Source: Mycobacterium sp. (lineage in GTDB: Bacteria > Actinomycetota > Actinomycetes > Mycobacteriales > Mycobacteriaceae). From it: a stretch of 64,000 nucleotides of DNA. The stretch is from positions 558,001 to 622,000 of the forward strand of contig NZ_JASBVP010000002.1 in assembly GCF_029961025.1 (NCBI RefSeq), written 5' to 3'. Both the position numbers and the translations under genes were made by a program. Positions 47,258 through 59,471 of this stretch are shown here, piece by piece. Position 1 is the stretch's first letter. Each line of letters begins with the position of its first letter. Under the pieces are notes generated by a model, which worked only from the letters and a program-made list of their open reading frames with translations, was not told the DNA's origin and did not search any database.

Positions 47258-47394
47258 GGTCACCGCGCCCGGGCCATGCGCCACCCCGGCCGGCAGGACG
47301 GGTGTCACCGCGGGCGGCATGCGCTGAATGACCGGCCGGCGAGAACGCCCAGCACGCCCACCGACAACAGCGCCGAAGCGGTTCTTGTCGATGC

Positions 47395-47793
47395 TCACCG
47401 CCGCCGCGGCTTCGCCGGTTTCGGGGGCCCGGCGATGCGTACGCATTCGGCCAGCGCGGCCGCGTTGTCGGCGGCCAAAGCCCGGGCCAGCAACACCAAC
47501 TCGGCCACCCTCGGATCAGCCACTTTGTAGTGCGCGTACCGGCCCTCCCGGCGCACCTGCACATAGCCACAGTCGGCCAAGCACGCCAAGTGCGACGACA
47601 CCCGCCCCTGCGACATCCCCAAGTGCGTCACACACTGGCTGACGGTGTGCTCGTCGTGCAGCAGAAACTCCAGCAGTCGCAGCCGCGCCGGCTCGCCCAG
47701 GGCCCGGAAGAACTTGGCCACCATCTCGACCCCGCTGTCGGTCTCGGGCAAAAACACCACGTTGGGATCGCTACGGCGGCTCACTCCCGTCAC
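47395..47793 (-). CDS. ArsR/SmtB-family metalloregulator (MerR-type of actinobacteria)
   Basis: A 132-residue winged-helix repressor. SQGRVSSHLACLADCGYVQVRREGRYAHYKV is the recognition helix and wing. C71 and C75 match Cys57/Cys61 of M. tuberculosis CmtR, and C117 the third ligand; C54 is extra. Such proteins sense thiophilic metals (Cd, Pb, Hg), and the Hg sensor of Streptomyces mer operons is ArsR-type. The alternative GTG at 47784 has GAGG 8 nt upstream. It heads the operon to merB and has an operator-like repeat 51 bp before its start. Confidence 0.87.
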   Translation of the reverse strand: MTGVSRRSDPNVVFLPETDSGVEMVAKFFRALGEPARLRLLEFLLHDEHTVSQCVTHLGMSQGRVSSHLACLADCGYVQVRREGRYAHYKVADPRVAELVLLARALAADNAAALAECVRIAGPPKPAKPRRR

Positions 47794-47843
47794 CTCACTT
47801 ACGGCCAGGCTCGATACCTTGGTGTCAAGTTTAACCTATAATG

Positions 47844-47859
47844 ATCCGGATGTCCGAAT
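47844..47859. promoter_or_regulatory. Operator copy 1 (regulator promoter)
   Basis: ATCCGGATGTCCGAAT, an inverted 7-2-7 repeat with one mismatch, upstream of the ArsR gene. On the minus strand it matches the two other copies at 48055-48070 and 48277-48292 (consensus ATWCGRAYNTCCGGAT, with one mismatch here). AT-rich -10-like bases lie beside it. Confidence 0.65.
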
Positions 47860-48054
47860 ATACCTTTACGGGTCCGGCGTGGCACGGCAATGGCAATATG
47901 CGACAAACTGTTTGATAAACGTCGCAGGTCACCGCCGCAAGCACCTGCGGATGTGATCACGAACGACACGGGCTTTTCTGTCTCTCAACCGTCCCGGATT
48001 CATGGGCAACTCCTCATTGGTTAGGAGTCGACATCTTCGTATTCGTCATTGTAG

Positions 48055-48070
48055 ATACGAATTTCCGGAT
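48055..48070. promoter_or_regulatory. Operator copy 2
   Basis: ATACGAATTTCCGGAT, 14 of 16 positions identical to copy 3. It lies 7 bp past the end of a small minus-strand reading frame and midway between the regulator and the merA remnant. Confidence 0.6.
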
Positions 48071-48077
48071 ATTTTGA

Positions 48078-48251
48078 TTATTTGAGTGACGGCGCGCCGC
48101 TTGGCGCAGCCAGGCCGGTGTGCGGGTCGATCGGGCCGCCGGTCGGGGGTATACCCAAAGCGGGTTCCTGGGGTGGGGCGAACTGCGGCGGATCGGTTGC
48201 CGCAGTGGTGCCGTCACGGTAACGGATCGTCTGTGGTATGTGACGGCTCAT
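48078..48251 (-). CDS. Possible small proline-rich protein between operators
   Basis: A 57-residue frame beginning MSRHIPQTIRYRDG and rich in Pro, Gly and Ala; no known domain. Its ATG (48249-48251) lies 19 bp from operator copy 3 and its stop 7 bp from copy 2, so any transcript would be under the same metal control. There is no clear ribosome site. It may equally be chance coding in high-GC DNA. Confidence 0.3.
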   Translation of the reverse strand: MSRHIPQTIRYRDGTTAATDPPQFAPPQEPALGIPPTGGPIDPHTGLAAPSGAPSLK

Positions 48252-48270
48252 GCGTGGACGGAAACCGATA

Positions 48271-48298
48271 CAATACATTCGAATCTCCGGATGTATTG
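48271..48298. promoter_or_regulatory. Operator copy 3 and merA promoter
   Basis: A 13-2-13 inverted repeat with two mismatches whose arms begin CAATACAT and whose core is ATTCGAATCTCCGGAT. TATAGT follows at 48302-48307 as a -10 candidate, so a bound repressor would cover the -35 to spacer region. It is 75 bp before the merA-remnant start. It is the longest and best palindrome of the three. Confidence 0.7.
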
Positions 48299-48372
48299 AG
48301 CTATAGTCAGTCGCGGTAGACGTCAAGACTGTCGTGGCTAGTCGACCCGATCGGCATCGGAGGAGGGGCCGC

Positions 48373-48944
48373 ATGGGCTATGAGCTGGCGATCATCGGAT
48401 CCGGTTTGGCGGCGCTCGCCGACGCAATCGGGTTCGGCTCCCGGGCATCACGGTGGCGTCGTTCGGTGTCGACATGCCACGGTTGATTAGCGCTAAAGAC
48501 GAGCCGTCCGCCGTTATCGAGCCGGTGTTCACCCGGGAGGGCATATCGGCGCAAACCGGCGCGACGGTCGATCGGGTCGAGCGTGACCACGGCGGTTACC
48601 GGTTGGGCTATCGCGGTGCCTGCGGGCATGCCGGCGAGGCGCGCGCCGAGCAGCTGCTGGTCGCCACCGGACGCGGGCCGGTCACCGATTCGCTGGACCT
48701 GGCCGCCGTGGCGGTGAAAACCGGGCCGCGGGAACACCGCCGAACGCGACTCGGGGCGACCGCTGGGGGGCCATGTAATCGCCGACGGCTCCGGAGAGGT
48801 CATCGCCGCCGCGCTGGCCAACAAGGCCACGGTGACCCAACTGGCCCGGCAATGAAACCCGTATTTGACCATGGCCGAGGGCTCAAGCTGGCCTCGCAAA
48901 CGTCCACCCGCGATGTCGCGAAGATGTCCCGCTGCGCAGGGTAA
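48373..48944 (+). pseudogene. merA: Decayed mercuric reductase gene (merA remnant)
   Basis: A strong AGGAGG precedes ATG 48373. The frame begins MGYELAIIGSGLAAL, the FAD motif of MerA, but breaks at ~48430; a second frame follows with the central NAD domain (VTVASFGVDMPRLI... to QLLVATGRGPVTDSL), and after another break GLKLASQTSTRDVAKMSRCAG, the end of MerA, whose diagnostic SCCAG has become SRCAG. About two thirds of the enzyme, including the redox disulfide, is deleted. Not functional. Confidence 0.85.
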
Positions 48945-48972
48945 CCCGTCCCGCAATGCACGAGAACTGGCT

Positions 48973-49263
48973 ATGGCCGACACGAAGGTGACCCCGATTA
49001 CCTGGGAGCGGCCGGTGCAAGCGCTCGGCTTGTTTCTGCGTGGCCGCACGCTGCGTGCGGCCACGCCGACGGCGTTGATCGTGGGCACCGTGCTGTGTGT
49101 GGTCAATCAGGGAGGCGTGTTACTCAGCGGTGAAGCGTCCACCGCAACGTGGGTACGGATGGCGATCAACTACATCGTGCCGCTGATTGTTGCCAGTATC
49201 GGCTATCTATCGGCCTGCCGCAAACCGCGCCAGCACGGCACCGCTAACCCGTCGGACCGCTAA
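48973..49263 (+). CDS. nrtS: NrtS-family small nitrate/nitrite transporter
   Basis: A 96-residue membrane protein with two helices (ATPTALIVGTVLCVVNQGG and MAINYIVPLIVASIGYLS) matching the NrtS family, first described as a nitrate/nitrite uptake protein. The conserved NQG and VP positions are present. ATG 28 bp after the merA-remnant stop, so it was the second gene of a merA transcript. Some actinobacterial mer loci carry this gene beside merA, which I recall but cannot verify; a metal-related role is possible. Confidence 0.75.
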   Translation: MADTKVTPITWERPVQALGLFLRGRTLRAATPTALIVGTVLCVVNQGGVLLSGEASTATWVRMAINYIVPLIVASIGYLSACRKPRQHGTANPSDR

Positions 49264-49589
49264 CGGCTCCGGTTCCGTGAGGACACACTAGGTACCCGCT
49301 TCTTCGACATTGCCGGCGGAGCCAACGGTCTTGATTTTTCTGCCCCCAGCGTGGTCGTTGACAGCGCGCCTCTGCATCCATCAATGCACGGAGGGGAACC
49401 GTAGCGGCGGCGTACATATCACCCGCGGTTTCCGCCGTATCGGCGGTGTGACAACTGATAACCACACGCGTGCACGAGCGCCGGCACGGTGTCTGCGATC
49501 AAGGAATCGAGGGGCGCCCGCGTACCACCGAGCTTGCGCGGTCGACGGGAATGTGATGCGGGAATTCGGTGATGGAAAATCGGCAGGGT
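49264..49589. other. 326-bp region after nrtS
   Basis: No gene or obvious regulatory structure. It is the junction between the mer locus and the methionine-synthase-like gene, which face each other tail to tail. Confidence 0.25.
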
Positions 49590-50654
49590 TTACCTGCCGA
49601 GCTCCCTGGCTGCCAGCTGGGTACCGGCCACCCGGGCGCGGATCTTCGCGAACGCGGTCTCCCGTGCGGTGGAGGTGTCGTCACCGAACGGCGCGAACCC
49701 GCAATCATCACAGGTACCCAACCGGCCCGGATCGATGAACGCCGCGGCCTCCAGCACCCGGTCCCGCACCTCCTCCACCGTATCGACCCGCGAGCTGATC
49801 GGATCGGTCACCCCGACGAAAATCCGCTGCCCCGGTCTGGCGTGCTCGGCGATCAGGCGCAGCACCCGTGGCCGGTCCGGCTCGCTGGCCAGCTGGATGT
49901 AAAACACCCCCGCGTTCAGAGCGAAAAGCTCCGGCAGCAGCCCCGCGTAGTCGACGTCGGCGCTGTGCGGAGAGTCCTGGTCGCCGCCCGGGCAGGTGTG
50001 CACCCCGATCCGCTGCCGCTGCTCGGCCGAGAACTCGGCCAGCACCCGGTTGTTCAGGTCGATGAACGACCGCAGCAGCTGTCCGGACGGGTCGAGCTTC
50101 AAGGCGAGCCTGCCCTCGGTGAAATCGATCTGCACGCTGTGTGCACCCGCCTCCAGGGCGCCGCGGATGTCTGTGACCGCCTCGCGAACCAGATCGACCA
50201 GGAACTCCTCCCGGGGGTAGCCGTCAATGCCGTCGGCCGGGTACAGCAGGCTCAGCATGGACGCGGCGATCACCGCCTGCTTGACCGGGACGTGGGCGTA
50301 ACGCAGCGCCACCTTCAGATACCCATCGGCGTGCCGAGCGTACCGGAACGGCCCCGCCGTCAACCGGGGAAGCTGCCGGGTGTGCCCGTCGGCGAACGGG
50401 ATTACCAGCCCGTCCGCGGCCAGCGACTCCAGGCCTGCCAGGGGGTAGGTCGCAAAACTTGGCTTGGCCTGTTCTCCGTCGACGACCACCGGCGATCCCG
50501 CTGCCTCGAGTTCGTTGATGGTCTCCCGCACGGCATCCTCTGCCAGCCGGGCATAGGCGTCAGCGGCGATCCGCCCGGCGACCAGGTTCCGGCCCGCCTC
50601 GATGAGCCACGCAGGCCGGGGAATGCTGCCGATGGGCTCGGTCGGAATAGCCAT
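49590..50654 (-). CDS. Cobalamin-independent methionine-synthase-like protein
   Basis: A 354-residue protein equivalent to the catalytic C-terminal half of MetE (UROD/MetE-like TIM barrel). GVHTCPGGDQDS and LGTCDDCGFAPFGDD supply candidate zinc ligands (His, Cys, Cys). Without the N-terminal MetE half it may use a simpler methyl donor or be a different methyltransferase; archaeal core-MetE proteins have this size. ATG with GGAGG 7 nt upstream. No neighbour suggests a substrate. Confidence 0.82.
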   Translation of the reverse strand: MAIPTEPIGSIPRPAWLIEAGRNLVAGRIAADAYARLAEDAVRETINELEAAGSPVVVDGEQAKPSFATYPLAGLESLAADGLVIPFADGHTRQLPRLTAGPFRYARHADGYLKVALRYAHVPVKQAVIAASMLSLLYPADGIDGYPREEFLVDLVREAVTDIRGALEAGAHSVQIDFTEGRLALKLDPSGQLLRSFIDLNNRVLAEFSAEQRQRIGVHTCPGGDQDSPHSADVDYAGLLPELFALNAGVFYIQLASEPDRPRVLRLIAEHARPGQRIFVGVTDPISSRVDTVEEVRDRVLEAAAFIDPGRLGTCDDCGFAPFGDDTSTARETAFAKIRARVAGTQLAARELGR

Positions 50655-51579
50655 GACGTTACCTCCAGATCAGATAAGGGTTCATTCCCGCGGTGCGGCG
50701 GCAAACCGAGCCGGTGTCGCACCGCGCCGTCTCACGGCAGCACGGGCAATACGAATGCCGAAGCGCTCTCGCTTATTCCATTGCAGCTGGGCCCGGGATC
50801 AGGACACCACCGCGGCGATTACCCGAAGCGAATAGTGTCGTCTTGCAGACACTCTTCGGCTATGTGAGGGTGTGCGGTCTATGGTCAGCACCTGTGGGCT
50901 ACCGATGAGCACACCGGTCGGTGCCTTCCTTAAAGCGTCAGCCAAAGGCGGGTCAACGTCGCAACGGGGCAACGGTGGCCGGCAGCTAAGGAGGCCACGG
51001 GGTCGGCCGGTTAGCGACCCGCACGGAAACCATGGCGCTAGCGAAATTGATTGTGGGCCGCGGCATTGTCGTCAGCGACTGGCCCGCTGTGATCACCGTG
51101 GTGGTGGTTGCCCCAGTGGTGTGACCCGGGTCCGACCAGGGTGGTCATCGGCCTCGCTACCGCGAGCAGGTACGGTTTTCGCCAGTGCTGGGCTGGTGCA
51201 CCTGGACCAGCGCCGGCGCCTGCCGGTTCGAGGCCCTACCCCGGCCGAGGCGGTGGCCGTTTACGCTGGCGATGGCGCGGCGCTCGCAATGTGCCAGCCG
51301 CTGCCCGCCCGTCGCGGCCCGAGTCCTGGCGTGGCCCAAGCGGGCCTGTTATCCGGGCCGGCCGTGTGTCGGCGGGGCGCGTCATCCGGACCCGACGTGA
51401 CGAAGACGTCGAACCGGGGGCCGGCTAGCCGACCGATGTGGCACCGCCGCAGCGCCGAGGCCGGCGTTGTCGGGTGCCTCCCGATGCCAAGAGTTATCGA
51501 GCCGAAGGGAAATCTGCGGGCGCGGGAAGATCCGTGTCGGCGCGATGACACGATCGAGCAGACAGCGTAGGGGAAGTCG
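50655..51579. other. 925-bp region without a supported gene
   Basis: Upstream of both the methionine-synthase-like gene and the Crp/Fnr gene. Several overlapping frames exist but none shows a family motif or consistent codon bias. I looked for a B12 riboswitch in the leader of the methionine-synthase-like gene and did not find its B12 box. Confidence 0.3.
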
Positions 51580-52314
51580 ATGCCCGACCACCGCCCGGGA
51601 CCTATCCGGCACGCGATGCTGGCGCTCACCGGCGGTGAGAGCCCAGCAGACACACTTATCCGCCACGCCGCGTGGGTGGCACGCTGTGTTGGCCGCGGTG
51701 CCACCGCACCCCTACGCCAGGAGGATGTCACGGCGCTGGCCAAGACCCTGACGTATCGGCAATTCCATTCCGGCACAGTTCTCTTCACAGCCGGCCAGGA
51801 GTCATCCGGGGTTTGGATTGTGCGCCGGGGCCAAGTCGAGCTCGCGGTCGGCTCAGGGCGTCGCCGCGCCGTCGTCGACGTGTTACGGGCAGGCGACGTC
51901 GACGGGGACATTCCGCTGCTGCTGGAAATGCCGATGGCTTACACCGGTCGTGCGCTCGGTGACTGTACCTGCTTATTCCTTGACCCCGCCGCGTTCGATG
52001 CTCTGCTGGCAACCCATCCCAACATCGCGCGACGCTGGCTTTCCTCTGTCGCTCAACGAGTCTCCGCGAGCCAGGCCCGGCTCCTGGAACTGCTGGGTCA
52101 ACCATTGCTAGCGCAGGCAGCCCGGCTGCTACTCGACGAATCGGTCGACGGAACCGTCCCGCTGGCGCAGCGTACCCTCGCCGCCATGCTTGGCGTACAA
52201 CGATCCTCGCTGAATAAGATCTTGAAGGATTTTGAGCGTGAGCGCCTGATAGCCATCCACTACGCCAGAATCGACATCATCGACGAGTACGGTCTGAAAG
52301 CCAAAGCCACCTGA
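51580..52314 (+). CDS. Crp/Fnr-family transcriptional regulator
   Basis: A 244-residue regulator. Residues ~60-150 form a cyclic-nucleotide-binding-like beta roll ([27 protein letters not shown]) without the Fnr cysteine set at the N-terminus; cysteines occur at CVGRG and GDCTCLF. Residues ~190-235 are the Crp helix-turn-helix ([26 protein letters not shown]). The effector is unknown. ATG with GGGGAAG upstream. Neighbours on both sides are gene-poor. Confidence 0.88.
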   Translation: MPDHRPGPIRHAMLALTGGESPADTLIRHAAWVARCVGRGATAPLRQEDVTALAKTLTYRQFHSGTVLFTAGQESSGVWIVRRGQVELAVGSGRRRAVVDVLRAGDVDGDIPLLLEMPMAYTGRALGDCTCLFLDPAAFDALLATHPNIARRWLSSVAQRVSASQARLLELLGQPLLAQAARLLLDESVDGTVPLAQRTLAAMLGVQRSSLNKILKDFERERLIAIHYARIDIIDEYGLKAKAT

Positions 52315-52614
52315 AGGAGCAAGAAGAACCGCCGGCGCGATGACCGGACCTTGCGCCGGGATGGGCGACCACCGCAAGCAGACATCGGACCGCCGTCCAG
52401 CCGAATCTGATGCACCGCGCTGGCGCCCGGTGCATGCGCCGATCGGCTTCTATCTGGAAATGGGATCGCCAACACCTGACTTTGCCCCTGGGGCAATCCC
52501 TTCCGCTGGTGTTACCGCTGGGCCGCCAAATTAGAATTAGACGTCGGCCGACGGGTGTCCTTTGGCCAGCAGGGAGGGAAATGCGCCGGTAGGGCATGCG
52601 GAGGGAACCTGGGT
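52315..52614. other. 300-bp region after the Crp/Fnr gene
   Basis: Nothing recognisable. AT-poor, no gene above noise. It separates two genes that point toward each other. Confidence 0.25.
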
Positions 52615-52920
52615 TCAGAGCCGACGCATTTCTCGTTTCATTCGCGATGGCTCGAGAAAAAGCATACGGGGCGGATAGTACCGCGGCTGGCGAAGATCCA
52701 GCGGTAGAGTCGGCGATTCCTGCTGCATGTCAGGGGCGATCGCCTCGGTCCGCACCGGGGCTGGCGGCGGCGCCGTGACGGCTGCCGTGGTTGAAACCGC
52801 CGGGTGTTCCGCGGGAACACCCGCAGCCGGCGGGGCCGCAACGTCGATCAATGCTGACACCGATTTGACATCCAGTTCGTGCCCGGGGTTGTCGATTCGC
52901 GGGGCTGGCAGTACAGACAT
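52615..52920 (-). CDS. Hypothetical small protein
   Basis: A 101-residue protein starting MSVLPAPRIDNPGHELDVKS at an ATG with GGGAGG 7-8 nt upstream. The middle is Ala/Pro-rich; the C-terminus is basic and aromatic (YYPPRMLFLEPSRMKREMRRL). No signal peptide, no known family. The good ribosome site and codon pattern support a real gene. Confidence 0.55.
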   Translation of the reverse strand: MSVLPAPRIDNPGHELDVKSVSALIDVAAPPAAGVPAEHPAVSTTAAVTAPPPAPVRTEAIAPDMQQESPTLPLDLRQPRYYPPRMLFLEPSRMKREMRRL

Positions 52921-53217
52921 CGCAGCGCCTCCCTTATTCTTCGGTCGATTGACAGGTAGTAACACCCCCTGCAATGCGCGCCGGGTTTGATTGCATTCGT
53001 GACTGTCGCGCAGACGACAATCCGGCGCCTCGATGGGTTGCCGCCGGGCCAGTCCGGCGCTTCGTCACCGCCGAATGGTCAGCCGGCTGACAATGTTTCA
53101 GCGAGCGGGTCGATGCTGGGGACTCATGGACGGATACCGACCGCGCCGATCGCGTCGGAGCCTACGCTGGAAGGCTCCTGGCGCGACATCCGATAGCACG
53201 GACAACAAGGAGGCATG

Positions 53218-53295
53218 ATGACCGACGCGGCGACCGAAGGTCTGCCTTTCGGCCCTGGCCGCGACCCGCGGTGCTCGATGGCCGATAGTTCCTAG
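53218..53295 (+). pseudogene. Truncated 5' fragment, possibly of a cytochrome P450 gene
   Basis: AAGGAGG precedes ATGATG; the frame reads MTDAATEGLPFGPGRDPRCS and stops after 25 codons. The LPF-P-R-P-C pattern resembles the N-terminus of many actinobacterial P450s (LPFPPxRxPxCPF). No heme-binding region follows; an AT-rich gene begins at once on the other strand. Probably a remnant cut by insertion or deletion. Confidence 0.4.
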
Positions 53296-53344
53296 TAGTG
53301 CAGCCCCGGTGCGCCGGCACCGCGTGATTTTCCTAGCGTCAACC

Positions 53345-53839
53345 TTATTTTATTTGCTCTACTTTCGTTTCAATAATGTTCAATCCGATATAGCTTTCGA
53401 GGGCGATAACGAAGTAAGCCATATTGCCACTGACCAGCCCGGCGCCGACGAAGGCGAGTAGGTAGCTGTCGTATATCGGGTTTTTCAGAAATTTGAAAAC
53501 GCTGGTGTGTGAAATTCTGCCACGATCAAACCAATTTCCGTTGAAGAGCGACTGCCAGCCGATTTCACGGATTGCCAGGCCGAACAGCAGTATCGCGAGG
53601 CCGAAAAATACATAGCCGATGACGGGCATGCTTTGAAAGCGGAGTAGGTAGTGCCTGTTCAAATTCATGACCAAGTATATAAAGAACGCCCAGAACGGCA
53701 GTATGGCCAGGCTGTGCAACAGCCAGCTATTGTTGTGCCAGCGATTGTAAAATCTCAAGTGCCGTTGGGCGAACACGCTACCGGAATTTATGCCGATAGC
53801 CAAGGCAAACATCGCGCAAGTAAGTAGCAAATATCCCAT
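53345..53839 (-). CDS. AT-rich isoprenylcysteine/phospholipid methyltransferase-like membrane protein
   Basis: A 164-residue protein with about four membrane helices and FKFLKNPIYDSYLLAFVGAGL, which resembles the RNPxY block of ICMT/PEMT-type methyltransferases, ending in IGLNIIETKVEQIK. Codon use is strikingly AT-rich for this genome (many AAT, ATA, TTT, AAA), so it is a recent acquisition. The substrate is unknown. NnrU-like proteins are an alternative. Confidence 0.6.
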   Translation of the reverse strand: MGYLLLTCAMFALAIGINSGSVFAQRHLRFYNRWHNNSWLLHSLAILPFWAFFIYLVMNLNRHYLLRFQSMPVIGYVFFGLAILLFGLAIREIGWQSLFNGNWFDRGRISHTSVFKFLKNPIYDSYLLAFVGAGLVSGNMAYFVIALESYIGLNIIETKVEQIK

Positions 53840-54538
53840 TCGAACCTCGTGATACTAAGTCGATCGGGTGCTGTTCTCGAAACAATCGTTTCGCCACAGC
53901 GGCGCACCGCGGTGATACATGCATTTACGTTCTTGTTTGTCCTGCGGAGACCCCGTGTGCCTTTCGATGATCTCGTCGATGTCCTCGGTAACTGTGGCTC
54001 CTCGGACGTCGTGGCGCGTCTGTGACCGCATCATACGACGCGACGCTGCGTCGTGCAGGCGTTTTGGCGCGCCTCGACGGCATCGTCGCGCGGTGCGGGC
54101 AATGCAGCGGGTGTTATGGGGTGCGGGGGGCTCGCCTCGGCTGTGATCAGACAGGAGATCCGTGACATCCCTGCAGCAGAAATTCTGCGAGCGTCCAGGC
54201 TGCGCAACGATATCGCAAAGCCTCTACTCGAGCGGCACAATCGCTAGTCGCTCCCCTGAAGCTTGACCTTGACGGGCCGTCTCGACCATTCAGGTGCGGT
54301 CCCGGCCCCGACAGTTGCCCATTTCACGTGCCCGTTCCAGCGGGAAAACCCTGTCGCTGGATGTCACCGAGATCTTCTCCCGGGGATCAGCAACAGTCGC
54401 ATGGAAAGCCTCGCGCCGCAGCACGTTCGGATTGCCAGCAACAGCACCCACTAGCGATGATGCCGACTGCTAACCGGCGGCGCCACACCACACCCGCTCC
54501 TCAACGCACTCGGAATTACCTGGTGCGCCGGCAGGGCG
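53840..54538. other. 699-bp region without a supported gene
   Basis: Less GC-biased at its left end, next to the AT-rich gene. Short frames only; one ends with AVIRQEIRDIPAAEILRASRLRNDIAKPL, suggesting a decayed coding sequence I cannot name. Confidence 0.25.
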
Positions 54539-54829
54539 TTATTTGACCGCGAGAATATCGATCGGCCGGATGTCGGGCTCTTTCGCCAACAACTCGTCGG
54601 CTATTTTGCCGAGTTCCACTGGCATCTGACCGGTCAGGTGTGCTTGCCGGCCATCCTCGTCGGCGAACGTGTCGAAGATCCCGTATGTGGTGTCGCTCAA
54701 CTTAAATGCGTACCAGCTCATCGTTTGTGGTTCGGCGGCTGCGATCGCGCGACCGGCTTTCAGAAATGCGGCAAGGTCGTCGCCCTTACCGGGCTTGGCT
54801 TCTAACAGGGCGAGGATTCCACAGCTCAT
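54539..54829 (-). CDS. Antibiotic-biosynthesis-monooxygenase (YgiN-like) domain protein
   Basis: A 96-residue ABM-fold protein: GILALLEAKPGKGDDLAAFLKAG, then SWYAFKLSDTTYGIFDTFADEDGRQAHL, where the family His is conserved, and ELLAKEPDIRPIDILAVK. Such proteins are quinol oxidases or small stress-linked monooxygenases. Start at ATG 54827-54829; longer upstream frames are not supported. Adjacent to a truncated regulator gene on the other strand. Confidence 0.8.
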   Translation of the reverse strand: MSCGILALLEAKPGKGDDLAAFLKAGRAIAAAEPQTMSWYAFKLSDTTYGIFDTFADEDGRQAHLTGQMPVELGKIADELLAKEPDIRPIDILAVK

Positions 54830-54932
54830 GCTCACGTCTCGTGTCCTTTCGGTCGTCGGTCGTTGACCAACATACGCGGCGCACTCTTCCGCGGGGAGTA
54901 GCGAATCCGACGCATATGATCCCGTTGCCGAC

Positions 54933-55124
54933 ATGCGGGTCGTGGTGGTGGCGCTCGGCGGTGTGTTCGACTCCGGCCTCAGCGTCATGCTTGACATCCT
55001 GGGCGCGGCGAACTCGACGTGTGAGAACCTGGCTGTGGCCCTGGCAGGCTTTGACATCATCGTCGTGGGACTGACCGTCAAGGCCCGAACCGAGCCCGGG
55101 TTGCGGGTGGAAACGGTCCTGTAA
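54933..55124 (+). pseudogene. Truncated GlxA/FtrA-type AraC regulator (N-terminal part)
   Basis: A 63-residue frame, MRVVVVALGGVFDSGLSVML then DILGAAN, FDIIVVGLTVKARTEPGL, matches the start of the DJ-1/PfpI-like domain of GlxA-family AraC regulators, normally over 300 residues. The rest of the domain and the AraC helix-turn-helix are missing. Downstream (55200-55290) an unidentified coding remnant reads FDELPDGGAPIEAGSMDMRP. Confidence 0.5.
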
Positions 55125-55387
55125 ACGGTGGTAACGGCGCAGCCTGTCGCACCCTGCGTTGTCCGAATTGGCGAGCCGTTTTGATGGCGCGGGAGCGGCA
55201 ATCGCATCTTCGACGAGCTGCCCGACGGTGGTGCGCCCATCGAGGCGGGGTCGATGGACATGCGACCCGCCTACGCCAAGGCAGTGCGCGTGCGGGTGAT
55301 CTGTTTTGATCCCTTACCATGTCATCAAACTCGCGCACCGGAAACCGCCCGGGCACGACCGGATAGCAAACCCGCGTCGCACGAGCG

Positions 55388-58978
<3,591 letters not shown>

Positions 58979-59471
58979 CCGGACTTCCTTTCACGGCGCA
59001 GACACGGCGTGCCAACTCTATCGGAAACGTTTCCTCGACGACTGTGCCAACGCGCCGACGAGCACCGCATGGAGGGGTAATCCCGTCTCCACGACGAAGT
59101 TGTTCGGCAGCGACCCGCACCCGCATCGCATCACGGACTCACGCGGGCGCCTCGCCGATGCCACCGCAGAGCCCGCACGAGTGCGGCGGATCCGCATCGG
59201 TCAAATCGTCGAAATCAGAAATTCGTTGTACCAGAACACGATACGAAATAACGGTCGCCATCGATGGCCTTACGGGGGGCGCACGGTTGACCCCTTCGGC
59301 CTGCCGCGCTATGCACTGGTCGTGGGCTCTGCCGGGCGCCCTTACGGTGCATCCCCCGGAGAGCCTTTGGCCACAAAACTGCTTGACGGTCCTGTTCGCC
59401 AGTAGGTAACGTTCTGATTACGGGCGATCTGATGACCGTGAAACATCCCAACTTTACTCGGTAGGTGACAA
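58979..59471. other. 493-bp region between oplA and the OsmC gene
   Basis: No gene seen. In H37Rv narU (Rv0267) lies here; it is absent. Moderately AT-rich from 59210 to 59260 and 59400 to 59470, where divergent promoters are likely. Confidence 0.3.

Noticed and set aside
50872..51570. A 232-codon frame upstream of the Crp/Fnr gene
   Set aside because: Low-complexity Arg/Gly/Pro composition, no motif and no ribosome site; overlapping frames are equally long.
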